From NCBI RefSeq assembly GCF_004801885.1, contig NZ_SSSM01000003.1:62001-126000 (forward strand): 64,000 bases of DNA, read 5' to 3'. Each line of letters opens with the position of its first letter. The stretch's first letter is position 1. Source of the stretch: Naasia lichenicola. GTDB lineage: Bacteria > Actinomycetota > Actinomycetes > Actinomycetales > Microbacteriaceae. The position numbers were made by a program, and so were the translations under genes. Positions 35,272 to 44,838 of this stretch are shown one piece after another. Under the pieces are notes generated by a model that was given only the letters and a program-made list of their open reading frames with translations, was not told where the DNA came from and made no database searches.

Positions 35272-36353
35272 CGTCCGGCTCCCTTCGTTGCGGCTGCGGA
35301 GGGTTCGCCCGCCCAGGCGGCGAGCAGGAGAGCTTCGAGGCCCGCCTGATCGACCGGGGCAGGATTGGATTCGGGGATCGCTTCGAGGCACAGTCGCGCG
35401 GCCTCGGGGATGGAGTCCTGATCGAAGCCGAAGTCGCGCAGCGCACGGGGCGCCTCAAGATCGAGGCGGAGCGCCTCCATGCCATCGATCGCATCCGCCG
35501 CGTCGAATGCCGCCTCGAGGCGAGCGGCCGCCTGCGGGTCGAACGGCACGTTGAAGGCGGTGACGTAGGGCAGGATCACGGCGTGCGTCTGCGCGTGCGG
35601 CAGGTTGTAGGTGCCGCCGAGCACATGGCAGATCTTGTGATGCATGCCGGATCCCGCGGAGGCGAAGGCCACCGCGGCGAGATAGGTGCCGTAGAGCGCC
35701 TGCTCTCGGGCCTCGAGATCGTGGAGATCGGCATGGATTCCGCGGAGCCCCGCTGCGAGTGCGCGGATGCCCTCACCGGCCAGCGCCTGATTGATCGGGT
35801 CAGTGCGCGGTGCCCACAGCGAGTCGACGCAGTGCGCGATCGCGTTGAGTCCCGACGCCACGGACAGCTCGACGGGCAGCGTCAGGGTGAGCTCGGCGTC
35901 GTAGATCACCGTGCCGGGCAGCACCCGGTCGTCGACGCCCGTCGTCTTGCGCGACGCCTCGGTGAGGCCCCAGACATTGGTCGCCTCCGAGCCGGCGTAG
36001 GTGGTGGGGATCGCGACGATGGGGATGCCGGTCGTCATGGCGATCGCTTTCGCAAGCCCCGTGGTGGACCCTCCGCCGATGGAGACGATGAGGTCGACAT
36101 CCGCTGCCGTCGCGGCAGCACGAGCGCGCTCCGCGACCTCGATCGGCACATGCTGGACGACCTCGTCGAAGCGGAGCGCATCGGTGAGGCCCGAGGTAAG
36201 CCGATCGGCGATGTCCTTCTCGAACGGAGCGGCGATCACCATGGCGCGTTGGGCGTCGCGGGAGGACACTTCGTCTTCGAGGAGGCGACGCGCGCCACCG
36301 CTGCCGAAGCGCACCCGTTGGCCGAGCGTCGTGTGATCGAACTCCCGCGTCAC
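35268..36353 (-). CDS. Maleylacetate reductase (iron-containing alcohol dehydrogenase family)
   Basis: 361 aa from the GTG at 36353, overlapping the hydroxylase stop as GTGA. NAD(P)H motif [17 protein letters not shown], then [17 protein letters not shown], and the metal-region sequence [20 protein letters not shown] characteristic of maleylacetate reductases. It converts maleylacetate to 3-oxoadipate, which enters the beta-ketoadipate pathway. Its position between hydroxylase and ring-cleavage dioxygenase defines a hydroxyquinol operon. Confidence 0.92.
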   Translation of the reverse strand: MTREFDHTTLGQRVRFGSGGARRLLEDEVSSRDAQRAMVIAAPFEKDIADRLTSGLTDALRFDEVVQHVPIEVAERARAAATAADVDLIVSIGGGSTTGLAKAIAMTTGIPIVAIPTTYAGSEATNVWGLTEASRKTTGVDDRVLPGTVIYDAELTLTLPVELSVASGLNAIAHCVDSLWAPRTDPINQALAGEGIRALAAGLRGIHADLHDLEAREQALYGTYLAAVAFASAGSGMHHKICHVLGGTYNLPHAQTHAVILPYVTAFNVPFDPQAAARLEAAFDAADAIDGMEALRLDLEAPRALRDFGFDQDSIPEAARLCLEAIPESNPAPVDQAGLEALLLAAWAGEPSAAATKGAGR

Positions 36354-38149
36354 CGCTCGCTCCTGCTCAGCACCGTCGAGAGCGCGTCGAGCAGTGCGCC
36401 CTCCGGATCCGCTGCAAGGTGGTGCGAGCGCCAGGCGACGATCTTGTCGGGGCGGACCAGCACGACGCCGTCCTCCCCCACCTCGCGGACCCGGGACCAG
36501 TCGAAGTAGAGGTCGGTCACCTCGCACCCGGGTCCGATCACGACGGCCCCCAGCGAGATGCCGAGCTGGGCCGCGACCGAGGCCGCGGCCTCGGCCCACG
36601 CCCGGCCGGCGATGCCCGTGAAGATCGTGAACTGCGTGCTCGGAGCGAGATCGAGGGTGGACAGCTTGCGAGTTGCGTCGCCCAGCCAGACATGCGGGAG
36701 CGGCGAGCCAGGGACTGTCGAGGCCTCGTAATACAGCTCGGGATCGCGATCGGACGTGCGACGCGGAGAGCCGTCGGACTGGACGGCGCTCGACGTGTAG
36801 AACTGCCCGAGCTCGACCCCGTGCGCATTGAACTCGTAGTTCTTGATCTCCATGGCGGCCTCGACCGCGGCGCGCTTCGCGACTCCGGCGGGGGTGTCGG
36901 CCTTCCGCTCCTCGATGCGCTCCACCATCTCGGCCTCTGACCCGGCGGTCGTGACCCCGAGCGCCTCGAACAGCTGGCCGAATTCCCGCGACGAGCGGTT
37001 GGCGCGAGTGACGATCTGCCGGGCGACGGGGGCGCGCTCGTCGCTGTAGGTGTCGAGCAGGGCCGCGCCCGCCTGCCCCCGCAGCACGGCGGCGAGCTTC
37101 CAGGCGAGGTTGTACGAGTCCTGGATCGACGTGTTCGAGCCGAGGCCGTTGCTCGGCGGATGACGGTGGATGGCATCCCCTGCGCAGAACACCCGCCCCT
37201 TCTGCAGGGTGGTCGCGTACATCTCGTTGTTGCCCCACAGCGAGATGCCCGTGATCTCCGGCTCGAGATCAGGCATGCCGAGCAGGTTGCGGACGATGAC
37301 CTTGGCCGCCTCGACGTCCACGACGGGCGGCGGCTGGCTGATGTCGTAGCCCCAGACGATCAGCCACTGATTCCACGGTCGGACCATCCGCACCAGGCCG
37401 GCGCCGATGCCCCCGACGTTGGATCCGGGCTGAACGACCCAGTAGAGGACCGACGGACGGTGTCCGACCAGCTCCTCGATGTCGGCGGTGAAGGTGATGT
37501 TCATGGAGCCGGCGATGTCCATGGCGCCCTCCATCGGGAGGCCGATGTCCGATGCGACCAGGGACCGCGCTCCATCGCAGCCGATGAGGTACCTGGCGCG
37601 CACGGTGTACGGCCGGCCCGTGAACCTGTCGAGGACCTGGACCGTCACGCCGTCGGCGTCCTGGGTGTGCGAGACGTACTCGCTGGAGAAGCGGGCCTGC
37701 GTTCCGCGCATGGTGGCGTTGCGCACCAGGATCGGCTCGAGGTAGTTCTGCGGGATGTCGCAGTTGAGGGTCGGGGACGCCAGCACATAGTCGGCGTGCC
37801 GCGCGGGGTGGGTGCCCCAGGTGAGGATGCGGCCGAGCTCCTCGCCGGCGATGGAGGTGCAGAAGACCGTGTCGCCGATGAGGTGGTGGGGCGTGGCCTC
37901 GGCGAGCACCTGCTGCTCGATGCCCATGTCGCGGAAGAACTCCATGGCGCGCTGGTTCGTGATGTGCGCCCGCGGTGTGTTCGCCGTCCACCGGTACTTG
38001 GTGATCATGATGTTCGGGATGCCGAGGGTGGACAGCGCGAGGGCCATCGACGATCCGCTGGGTCCCGACCCGACGATCAGGACATCGGTCTCGATGACGT
38101 CGAGGGTGGGTACCGCCGTGTCTGCGATGCCATCGTCGAATGCGGCCAT
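36350..38149 (-). CDS. FAD-dependent aromatic monooxygenase (PheA/TfdB family)
   Basis: 599 aa from the ATG at 38149, preceded by GGAGATCTTGCTC; an ATG five codons upstream is possible. FAD motif GSGPSGSS at 27-34, DG motif GCDGARSLVASDIGLPM, GD motif FCAGDAIHRHPPSNGLGSNT. The last ~180 residues form the thioredoxin-like lid of the phenol-hydroxylase family. It probably hydroxylates a phenol or resorcinol-type compound to hydroxyquinol, using NAD(P)H and O2. Coupled to the reductase gene by GTGA. Confidence 0.9.
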   Translation of the reverse strand: MAAFDDGIADTAVPTLDVIETDVLIVGSGPSGSSMALALSTLGIPNIMITKYRWTANTPRAHITNQRAMEFFRDMGIEQQVLAEATPHHLIGDTVFCTSIAGEELGRILTWGTHPARHADYVLASPTLNCDIPQNYLEPILVRNATMRGTQARFSSEYVSHTQDADGVTVQVLDRFTGRPYTVRARYLIGCDGARSLVASDIGLPMEGAMDIAGSMNITFTADIEELVGHRPSVLYWVVQPGSNVGGIGAGLVRMVRPWNQWLIVWGYDISQPPPVVDVEAAKVIVRNLLGMPDLEPEITGISLWGNNEMYATTLQKGRVFCAGDAIHRHPPSNGLGSNTSIQDSYNLAWKLAAVLRGQAGAALLDTYSDERAPVARQIVTRANRSSREFGQLFEALGVTTAGSEAEMVERIEERKADTPAGVAKRAAVEAAMEIKNYEFNAHGVELGQFYTSSAVQSDGSPRRTSDRDPELYYEASTVPGSPLPHVWLGDATRKLSTLDLAPSTQFTIFTGIAGRAWAEAAASVAAQLGISLGAVVIGPGCEVTDLYFDWSRVREVGEDGVVLVRPDKIVAWRSHHLAADPEGALLDALSTVLSRSER

Positions 38150-38264
38150 GAGCAAGATCTCCATCCGCGCCCACGTCGTCGTGGGTCGCTCGGGGAGAGT
38201 GTCCTCCGCACCAGCCGCCTCGGGCCGGGGACGTCCGAAACGGACTAGAAGTCGGCGGCCAGAG

Positions 38265-39305
38265 TCAAACGCTCGTGCGGGAGGCCGTGGATCGCGCCCG
38301 GGTCTGGGCAGGGGTCTCCTCGAAGCGCTCGCGGAAGACCCGTGTGAAGTGCGCGTGCGAGGAGAAGCCGCACTGGCCCGCCACCTCGCCGACGGGCGGC
38401 GCCCCCGCCTGCGACAGGATCCGTCGGGCGAGGGTCAGGCGTCGCTCGAGGATCGTCCGGCTGATGCCGCTCCCCGAGTCGCTGAAGATCCGGGACAGGT
38501 GACGCTCACTGATGCCGATGCTGTGCGCGATGGACGAGACGGACAGTCGGGGGTCGCGGAGGTGGACATCGATGTAGGAGAGAGCGGATAGCCGGTATCC
38601 GGCCGAGTTCCGAGAGGTGTCGGCGCAGAAGATCGCCTGCAGCAGGTCGAGGGCGCTCGACTCGGCCGCGAGCTGCCCTTCGGGACACGGCTCGGACAGG
38701 GTGGTCTTGATGAGTCGTGCGAGGGCGGCGGCCTGGGTGTTCGCGCCGGGGATCCGAGCGAAGTCCATCGTGATGGGCGCTCGCGGCACCGTTCCGCCGG
38801 TGATGCGCTCGAAGACCGCCCGCGGAACCGTCAGCGCGAACTCCTGCAGACCCTGCGCGAAGCCGCGCATGAAGGGCTCGTTGACATCGCAGACGAGCAG
38901 TCCTCCGGGGCGCTGGAGGTGCACTCCGTCGCGATGGTAGAAGAACGACTCACCCCACAGCGTGAAGTAGAGCGCCACCGCCTCGCCGGGGGTGCGGGCG
39001 ACCTCCCGCGAATCCCGCTCCACGATGTGGGCGTTGGCGACGACGTGGGCGAACTGCAGCTCGCTCAGCTGCAGGTTCAGCTCCGTGGCCTCGAGCGGAT
39101 TCCCGTTCAGGGTGCGGGCCTGGAGACCGACGAGCGCGCGTGCGTTGTGCTGCTCCCACAGGGCGATGCGGTCCGGCTCGTGCAGACCGCGAGTGGAGAA
39201 GCGGACGATGGCCGGCGACGAGGCCGTGGGGGCGGGGTGCGGCCGCGAGGGGAACTCCGAGGTCGTCCAAAGCGGACTCGCCTCGGATTCTGCAGCAAGC
39301 TCCAT
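38265..39305 (-). CDS. AraC family transcriptional regulator
   Basis: 346 aa. The N-terminal AraC_binding_2 type sensor domain (DRIALWEQHNARALVGLQAR, later FMRGFAQGLQEFALTVPRAV) is followed by the C-terminal double HTH (LSVSSIAHSIGISERHLSRI and VGEVAGQCGFSSHAHFTRVF). It is transcribed in the same direction as the hydroxylase operon, about 115 bp upstream of it, and divergently from the dioxygenase-esterase pair. It is the expected activator of the aromatic genes. Confidence 0.9.
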   Translation of the reverse strand: MELAAESEASPLWTTSEFPSRPHPAPTASSPAIVRFSTRGLHEPDRIALWEQHNARALVGLQARTLNGNPLEATELNLQLSELQFAHVVANAHIVERDSREVARTPGEAVALYFTLWGESFFYHRDGVHLQRPGGLLVCDVNEPFMRGFAQGLQEFALTVPRAVFERITGGTVPRAPITMDFARIPGANTQAAALARLIKTTLSEPCPEGQLAAESSALDLLQAIFCADTSRNSAGYRLSALSYIDVHLRDPRLSVSSIAHSIGISERHLSRIFSDSGSGISRTILERRLTLARRILSQAGAPPVGEVAGQCGFSSHAHFTRVFRERFEETPAQTRARSTASRTSV

Positions 39306-39426
39306 CGCGCCTCCAGACCGTGCCGGTCATCCTATGTTCGTGCAGCCAGGCTGGCAACGAGACCCGCGGCCGCCACTCCTGCGACTGGGGGCGGTCTCCA
39401 CGAACCTGGGGAATAGCACGTAGATC

Positions 39427-39440
39427 TATGCGTTTGCATA
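39427..39440. promoter_or_regulatory. Inverted repeat TATGC-GTTT-GCATA before the dioxygenase gene
   Basis: Perfect 5-bp arms in an AT-rich patch that contrasts with the GC-rich surroundings, 35-48 bp upstream of the ATG at 39475. The following CATATACATT could supply a -10. The shape and place fit an operator for a MarR/TetR-type quinone sensor, but none is encoded beside it; the divergent AraC is the nearest regulator. Confidence 0.45.
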
Positions 39441-39474
39441 TACATTGAAGGCTGGTCCCGCACAGGAGGAAACC

Positions 39475-40452
39475 ATGACTGCCACCCAAGGTCTGCACCA
39501 CGTCACCGCGATCGCCGGCGATCCCCAGGCGAACATCGACTTCTACATCCAGGGTCTCGGGCTGCGACTGGTCAAGAAGACCGTCAACTTCGACGACCCC
39601 GGCACCTACCACCTGTACTACGGCGACGCCCAGGGCCGTCCCGGATCGCTGATCACCTTCTTCCCATGGAAGGGCGTGCAGCAGGGACGCGTGGGCTCGG
39701 GGCAGTCCACCACGACCGCGCTCTCCGTTCCGGCAGGCAGCCTCGGCTGGTGGGCGAAGCACTTCGAGGCGCTGGACATCGAGGCCACGGCGAGCTCGTC
39801 GTCCTCGACTGAGGAGCGCCTGTTCGTCCGCGATCCCGACGGCCTCCAGCTGGAGCTTGTCGCGAGCTCTCTCGAGGATCCTCGCGACCCATGGGATTCG
39901 GCGTCGGTCCCTGCCGAGTTCGCCATCCGCGGGCAGCATTCCTCGGTCCTGACCGTTCGCGATCCCGATGCGACCATCCGCGTCCTCACCGAGGACCTGG
40001 GTCTGCGGATCGTCTCCCAGACCGGCGGGATCACGCGCCTGGCGGCCGGTGACGGCCTGCCGGGAGACATCGTGGACGTGGCCGCGAGCGGCGATCTCGC
40101 ACCCGGCCTCACCGCCGGCGGAACCGTGCACCACATCGCCTTCCGCGTCCCGGATGGCGCAGCCCAGGAGCAGTGGCGGGCGGAGCTCGTGGATCGAGGC
40201 TTCGACGTGACACCCATCCTCGACCGTCAGTACTTCACGTCGATCTACTTCCGCGAGCCCGGGGGCGTGCTGTTCGAGATCGCGACGGACACACCCGGCT
40301 TCAACACCGACGAGCCGCTGCTCGAGCTGGGCCGGTCCCTCAAGCTGCCGCCGTGGCTCGAGCCCTCTCGCGAGGCCATCGAGGCGCGCGTGATCCCCAT
40401 CGTCGTTCCCGAGGAGAACAACCCCGGCCTCGTGCTCGGACAGCCGGAATGA
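39475..40452 (+). CDS. VOC-family ring-cleaving dioxygenase (MhqO-like)
   Basis: 325 aa from the ATG at 39475, with CAGGAGGA upstream. Two glyoxalase modules: LHHVTAIAGDPQANIDFYIQ (first His) with the shared LRLVKKTVNFDDPGTYHLYY segment, and second-module VHHIAFRVPD and GGVLFEIATDTPGF (Glu). LKLPPWLEPSREAIEARV at the C-terminus is typical of MhqO/YfiE proteins. It acts on hydroquinones or quinones. ATGA-coupled to an MhqD-like esterase. Confidence 0.9.
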   Translation: MTATQGLHHVTAIAGDPQANIDFYIQGLGLRLVKKTVNFDDPGTYHLYYGDAQGRPGSLITFFPWKGVQQGRVGSGQSTTTALSVPAGSLGWWAKHFEALDIEATASSSSSTEERLFVRDPDGLQLELVASSLEDPRDPWDSASVPAEFAIRGQHSSVLTVRDPDATIRVLTEDLGLRIVSQTGGITRLAAGDGLPGDIVDVAASGDLAPGLTAGGTVHHIAFRVPDGAAQEQWRAELVDRGFDVTPILDRQYFTSIYFREPGGVLFEIATDTPGFNTDEPLLELGRSLKLPPWLEPSREAIEARVIPIVVPEENNPGLVLGQPE

Positions 40453-41093
40453 CGGACGATCTGCTCGAGTCCTGGCCGCATCTGCACCTCCCTGGACCCG
40501 ACGGGGTGACCGAATCAGCGCCCGTCCTCCTGATGCTCCACGGCACCGGGAGCGACGAGCGGGAGATCTCCCGCCTCGCTCCCCTGCTATCGGCTGAGTC
40601 GACCGTGCTGGCGCCGCGCGGACGCCTCTCCGAGAACGGGGCGCGCAGGTGGTTCCGACGATTCGCGGAGGGAGTGTTCGACGTCGACAGCGTCGTCACC
40701 GAGGCAGCAGCGCTCGCCTCCTTCCTCGACGCCGCACGGTCGGAGTACGACCTCGATGGCCGGACCATCGTCGCGGTCGGCCTGTCGAACGGGGCGAACA
40801 TCGCGCTGGCCACGGCGATGCTGCATCCCCAATCGCTGGATCGGGTGATCGCGTTCTCCGGGATGCATCCCCTCGCCGGCTTGGAGGCGACGTCGTCGCT
40901 CTCGGGCAGCGAGTTCCTTCTGCTCAACGGTTCCGACGATCCGATGGCGCCGTCGGACAGCGTCGACGCTCTCGAGACGGCCCTGCGCTCCGCGGGAGCC
41001 ACGGTCGACCGGATCGTCCGGCCGGGAGGCCACGGCATCGCACAGAGCGAGCTCGAAGCGGCGAAGGGCTGGCTCGAGTCGATGAGCGTCTGA
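40449..41093 (+). CDS. Alpha/beta hydrolase, phospholipase/carboxylesterase family (MhqD-like)
   Basis: 214 aa from the ATG at 40449 (ATGA overlap). LLMLHGTGSDEREISRL holds the oxyanion region, GLSNGANIALA the nucleophile Ser (with Asn where Q is common), NGSDDPMAP the Asp and RPGGHGI the His. With the preceding dioxygenase it forms the mhqO-mhqD arrangement known from hydroquinone stress regulons. It is a homologue of the 27838-28467 esterase. Confidence 0.9.
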   Translation: MTDDLLESWPHLHLPGPDGVTESAPVLLMLHGTGSDEREISRLAPLLSAESTVLAPRGRLSENGARRWFRRFAEGVFDVDSVVTEAAALASFLDAARSEYDLDGRTIVAVGLSNGANIALATAMLHPQSLDRVIAFSGMHPLAGLEATSSLSGSEFLLLNGSDDPMAPSDSVDALETALRSAGATVDRIVRPGGHGIAQSELEAAKGWLESMSV

Positions 41094-41115
41094 CCCGAGG
41101 ATGCGGTCGATGCCT

Positions 41116-41133
41116 GTCCCCCTCTCTGGGGAC
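41116..41133 (+). terminator. Weak hairpin after the esterase gene
   Basis: GTCCCC and GGGGAC pair over 6 bp around CTCTCT, 22 bp beyond the stop codon. No T-run. Possible terminator of the dioxygenase-esterase unit. Confidence 0.3.
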
Positions 41134-41206
41134 CACGACCCACCCCGACCTGTCCCCCGATGTCCCCTCATCTACGGACCCGTGCGCATAGCGTTGGCGG
41201 GTAGCC

Positions 41207-43684
41207 ATGGGGGTAGTTCAGGTGTCACAAGCAAGTCTGGGACGGGTCGCGCACGAGCGGAAGAGAGCTTCCGCAGGCAGGCCATCACGTCCTCTCAGCC
41301 GTCTTCTGCTGGTCATGATGCTTCTCGCATCGATCGGCACGGCGGGTGCGTTCATCGCGATCGCACCCGAGTCCGCGCAGGCATCCACGCTGGATGCGAC
41401 AGGCGTCTCACTCAAGTTCAAGCAGGCCAACCGGGTGCCGGTGGTGACCGGCGCGACGGGGCGGACAGCCGGCGACCTGATGAAGTACACCTCGGTCGCC
41501 ACGATCAACGGAACCGTGATCGATGCGGTCGTCCGCACGGCGGAGATCACCGGCGCCACGGTGACGAAGTTCGACGAGGGATCGGCCGTCACCAGCCCGC
41601 CGCCCGGCTCCTCGCAGAGCGTGGACGACCTGCTGCTCACCGACATCTCCGGTTCGGCCGCCGAGGCCCGCGCGACCCTGGAGTTCACCTTCTACGAGGG
41701 CGGGACCTACACCGGCCCGGGATCCGGCGTGCCGGTCACCCTGTCCAACGTGATCATCAACACGTACGACATCGACGGCAACGCCGGCGTCAAGCAGTTC
41801 ACCGACTTCCGCGGCTTCCAGTCGTACAACTACTTCACGGCCTCGCCGACCCAGGGCCTCGACGTGATCGACAAGGGCTCGGGTCTCGTGCGCTTCCAGA
41901 GCCGCGACGGCTCGACCAACGTCGGTGCCACCTCGGGCTCCTACTCCTTCGCTCGACTGCAGGTGAACTACGACCAGGTCTCGACCCTCACGGTCCGGAT
42001 CGGCGAGCTCGGCAGCCAGACCGCCTATTACGCGCTCGACTTCAGCGCCGGCGGCATCTGGACCACGAACGGCACCACCGCTCTGACGCCCAGCACTGCC
42101 GTCAACCCGTTCAACACTCCCCCGACGACGTCTGACATCACCACGTTCTACGCCGCGCAGGGCACCGGATACGCATTCCGCAGCGCGGACTTCCCGTACT
42201 CCGACCTCGACCGCAACCCGTTCAGCAGCCTGACGATCGTCTCCCTGCCGGCCTCTGGAGCCGGATCACTGCAGTACGACGGCGGCACCGGCTGGGCTCC
42301 GGCGACGGCGGGACAGCCGATCAGCACGAGCGACCTCGACCTCGGACGACTCCGACTCATCCCGACTGCGGCGGGCGGAAGCTTCGCCTTCTCGGTCAAC
42401 GACGGGCTCGACGACAGCTCGACGTCGACCCTCGCCTTCACGGCTCCCATCTCCGCCCAGACGATCACGTTCCCGACCCAGCCGACGCAGTCAGGGTCGA
42501 CGAGCCACACCTTCGCGTCGGGCGCCACCGCATCCTCTGGGCTCCCCCCTGTGCTCGAATCCCAGACGCCCGGCGTCTGCACGGTCAGCGGCCTGGACAT
42601 CACCACGCTCGCGCTCCCGGTCGGGACCATGACCGCGACGTGCGTCGTCACGGCGACCCAGGCGGGCGACTCCGACTTCGGACGAGCGGCCTCGGTGACC
42701 CAGCAGTTCCCCGTCAGCAACCTGCTCGCGCAGACCATCACCTTCACCGACCCGGGTGATCGCACCTTCTCCTCGTCCACCATCACCACGGACGCGCAGA
42801 CCACGGCGCCCGCGCGCTCGGTCACGCTCGCCTCGTCGACGCCATCGGTCTGCACGATCTCGGGAACCTCCATCGTTCCCGTCAGCCCGGGGCTGTGCAG
42901 CGTTCGCGCCACCCAGGCGGGCGACGCGACGTACAGCCCGGCCTCGCCGGTCTCGCGCGCCTTCACCCTCGCGAAGATCCCGCAGACGATCACCTTCGTC
43001 CAGCCCGGAACGCAGCCGATCGACGCGACGGGCATGAGCGTGAGTCCCGCGACGTCGGCGACCGGGCTCAGCGCGTCGGTCGCCTCGACCACGACCTCCG
43101 TCTGCACCGTGTCGGGATCTTCCGTGACGCTGCACTCCACCGGCCTGTGCACCCTCGTCGCAAGCCAGAGCGGCGATGCCACCCGTGCTGCTGCCACCAG
43201 CGTCGCGCGATCCTTCCGGGTGCTCGCGGTGACCACCACCTCGCTCGATCAGGGCGACGTCGGCACCGCGTACAGCCAGACGCTGACGGAGGCAGGCGGC
43301 ATCGGCGGAGGCACCTGGTCGGTGGCCGGAGCGCTGCCTGCCGGCCTGTCCCTCGATGCGGCGACCGGCGTTCTCTCGGGGACCCCGACGGCCGCGTTCA
43401 GCGGTCGGCTCGTCGTCGGCTACACCGAGAACGGCGCCACGCACACGAGGGATCTCGGACTGAGCATCCGCGCCGCGACCACCGTCACAGCGACAGGATC
43501 GACCGCCGCCCCATCTGCCGCCTCGCTGCCCGCATCGAACGCACCGACCGACGGCGGCCTCGCCGGAACGGGCATCGACGCGTCGTGGCCGCTGCTGATC
43601 GGCGCGAGCCTGCTGACAGTCGGCGCCATCTCGTTCTGGATCGCGCGACGTCGACGGCCATCGAGCGCACTCAGGGGCGAATGA
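41207..43684 (+). CDS. Sortase-anchored surface protein with Ig-like repeats
   Basis: 825 aa from the ATG at 41207; a GTG five codons later is possible. A signal peptide (SRLLLVMMLLASIGTAGAFI, cleavage near AQA-S) leads into a ~220-residue beta-rich domain with fixed Asp and Gly positions (NVIINTYDIDGNAGVKQFTD). Three repeats each begin QTITF and contain a CTVSG or CTISG centre, then a putative-Ig module (GTAYSQTLTEAGG, PAGLSLDAATGVLSGTP). The C-terminus has LAGTG (785-789), a membrane helix and an RRRR tail, the LAxTG signal used by class E sortases. It is likely an adhesin or wall-bound structural protein. Confidence 0.85.
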   Translation: MGVVQVSQASLGRVAHERKRASAGRPSRPLSRLLLVMMLLASIGTAGAFIAIAPESAQASTLDATGVSLKFKQANRVPVVTGATGRTAGDLMKYTSVATINGTVIDAVVRTAEITGATVTKFDEGSAVTSPPPGSSQSVDDLLLTDISGSAAEARATLEFTFYEGGTYTGPGSGVPVTLSNVIINTYDIDGNAGVKQFTDFRGFQSYNYFTASPTQGLDVIDKGSGLVRFQSRDGSTNVGATSGSYSFARLQVNYDQVSTLTVRIGELGSQTAYYALDFSAGGIWTTNGTTALTPSTAVNPFNTPPTTSDITTFYAAQGTGYAFRSADFPYSDLDRNPFSSLTIVSLPASGAGSLQYDGGTGWAPATAGQPISTSDLDLGRLRLIPTAAGGSFAFSVNDGLDDSSTSTLAFTAPISAQTITFPTQPTQSGSTSHTFASGATASSGLPPVLESQTPGVCTVSGLDITTLALPVGTMTATCVVTATQAGDSDFGRAASVTQQFPVSNLLAQTITFTDPGDRTFSSSTITTDAQTTAPARSVTLASSTPSVCTISGTSIVPVSPGLCSVRATQAGDATYSPASPVSRAFTLAKIPQTITFVQPGTQPIDATGMSVSPATSATGLSASVASTTTSVCTVSGSSVTLHSTGLCTLVASQSGDATRAAATSVARSFRVLAVTTTSLDQGDVGTAYSQTLTEAGGIGGGTWSVAGALPAGLSLDAATGVLSGTPTAAFSGRLVVGYTENGATHTRDLGLSIRAATTVTATGSTAAPSAASLPASNAPTDGGLAGTGIDASWPLLIGASLLTVGAISFWIARRRRPSSALRGE

Positions 43685-43824
43685 GCGTCCTCGACGCGCC
43701 CTTCTAGATCGAGCTGCTTCTCGGCGGGCCTCGTCGACCGGCAGAATGGCCGCAGCGCGGAAACCCTCACCGACAGGGACCACGCCAAGTCCGCTTGCGA
43801 TCCAGTTCGAGCAGGAGACACGCC

Positions 43825-44790
43825 ATGCAGCTCCTTCGACCACCCGCTGTCCGGCCCGGCGACGTCGTCGCCGTGGCGGCGCTCTCCGGCGGACTCGATG
43901 CGGACGAAGCGGAGATCGCGACGGCCGGCATCGCCGCCCTCGAGTCGCTCGGGTTCACGGTCCGGACGGCACCGCTCGTCGAGCTCGGCCGCGGCAACTG
44001 GTGGTCCGCGGGCACCCCGCGGGAGATCGCCGCCGATCTGAACGCACTGCTGGCGGATAGAGAGGTCCGCGCCATATTCGCGTTGACCGGCGGACGGACC
44101 ACGTTCTCGTATCTCGACCTGGTGGACCTCGACGCTGTCCGATCCGATCCGAAGCCTCTGCTCGGCTTCAGCGACATCACGGCTCTGCAGCTCGCGCTGC
44201 ACGCCAAGACCGGACTGGTCACCGTGCACTCCGATCTGGTCACGCACGGGCTCGGGTACTGGCACGAGCTCGAGGACGACCGCCGGGATGCGTTGGCGGC
44301 CGCTCTGCTGGCCGTGCTCGACGGGACCGCACCGCACGCTCTGCCCACCAGCGGGTCGTGGGAGACCTGGCGATCAGGCACGGCCGACGGGCCTCTCGTC
44401 GGCGGCCTCCTCAACCGCCTCGTGAAGCTCCAAGCGACCCCGTTCGCGCTGCCTCCAGAGCGATTCGACGGTGCGATCCTGTTCTGGGAGGACGTGAGCG
44501 CATCGACGTCCTCGGTGTGGAACGACCTGCACGTGCTCCGTCTCGGCGGCCACCTCGACCGCATCGCCGGGATGATCGTCGGGCCGACCAGCACCATCGA
44601 GGAGACGGACGGCGGGCCCGACCTGCGCGCCGTGGTGCTCGATGTGCTCGGGGACCGCGAGATACCGGTGCTGGGAAATGTCGAGATCGGCCACAATCCG
44701 CCGAATCTGCCGCTGCCGCTCGGCATCCGGGCCCGACTCGACTCTTCGGCCCCGTCCCTCACTCTCCTCGAACCCGCCGTCGTCAGCTGA
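43825..44790 (+). CDS. S66 family LD-carboxypeptidase
   Basis: 321 aa from the ATG at 43825, preceded by AGGAG. The N-terminal RPGDVVAVAALSGGL and FALTGGRTTFSYLDLVDLD, nucleophile Ser ~116 in LGFSDITALQ, Glu in FWEDVSAS and His ~290 in VEIGHNPPNLPLPLG give the Ser-Glu-His triad of the LdcA/MccF group. Members trim the D-Ala from tetrapeptide stems in wall recycling or cleave related amides. It is cytoplasmic and a single gene between a surface protein and a small membrane protein. Confidence 0.9.
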   Translation: MQLLRPPAVRPGDVVAVAALSGGLDADEAEIATAGIAALESLGFTVRTAPLVELGRGNWWSAGTPREIAADLNALLADREVRAIFALTGGRTTFSYLDLVDLDAVRSDPKPLLGFSDITALQLALHAKTGLVTVHSDLVTHGLGYWHELEDDRRDALAAALLAVLDGTAPHALPTSGSWETWRSGTADGPLVGGLLNRLVKLQATPFALPPERFDGAILFWEDVSASTSSVWNDLHVLRLGGHLDRIAGMIVGPTSTIEETDGGPDLRAVVLDVLGDREIPVLGNVEIGHNPPNLPLPLGIRARLDSSAPSLTLLEPAVVS

Positions 44791-44838
44791 CGCGCCGGCA
44801 ACGGACGTTCCAGCTCGCAGGAGAACGAGCGAATCGGA

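Noticed and set aside
38150-38264. Possible small gene between the hydroxylase and AraC genes
   Set aside because: No frame with a ribosome site or sensible protein was found; it is most likely the hydroxylase promoter.
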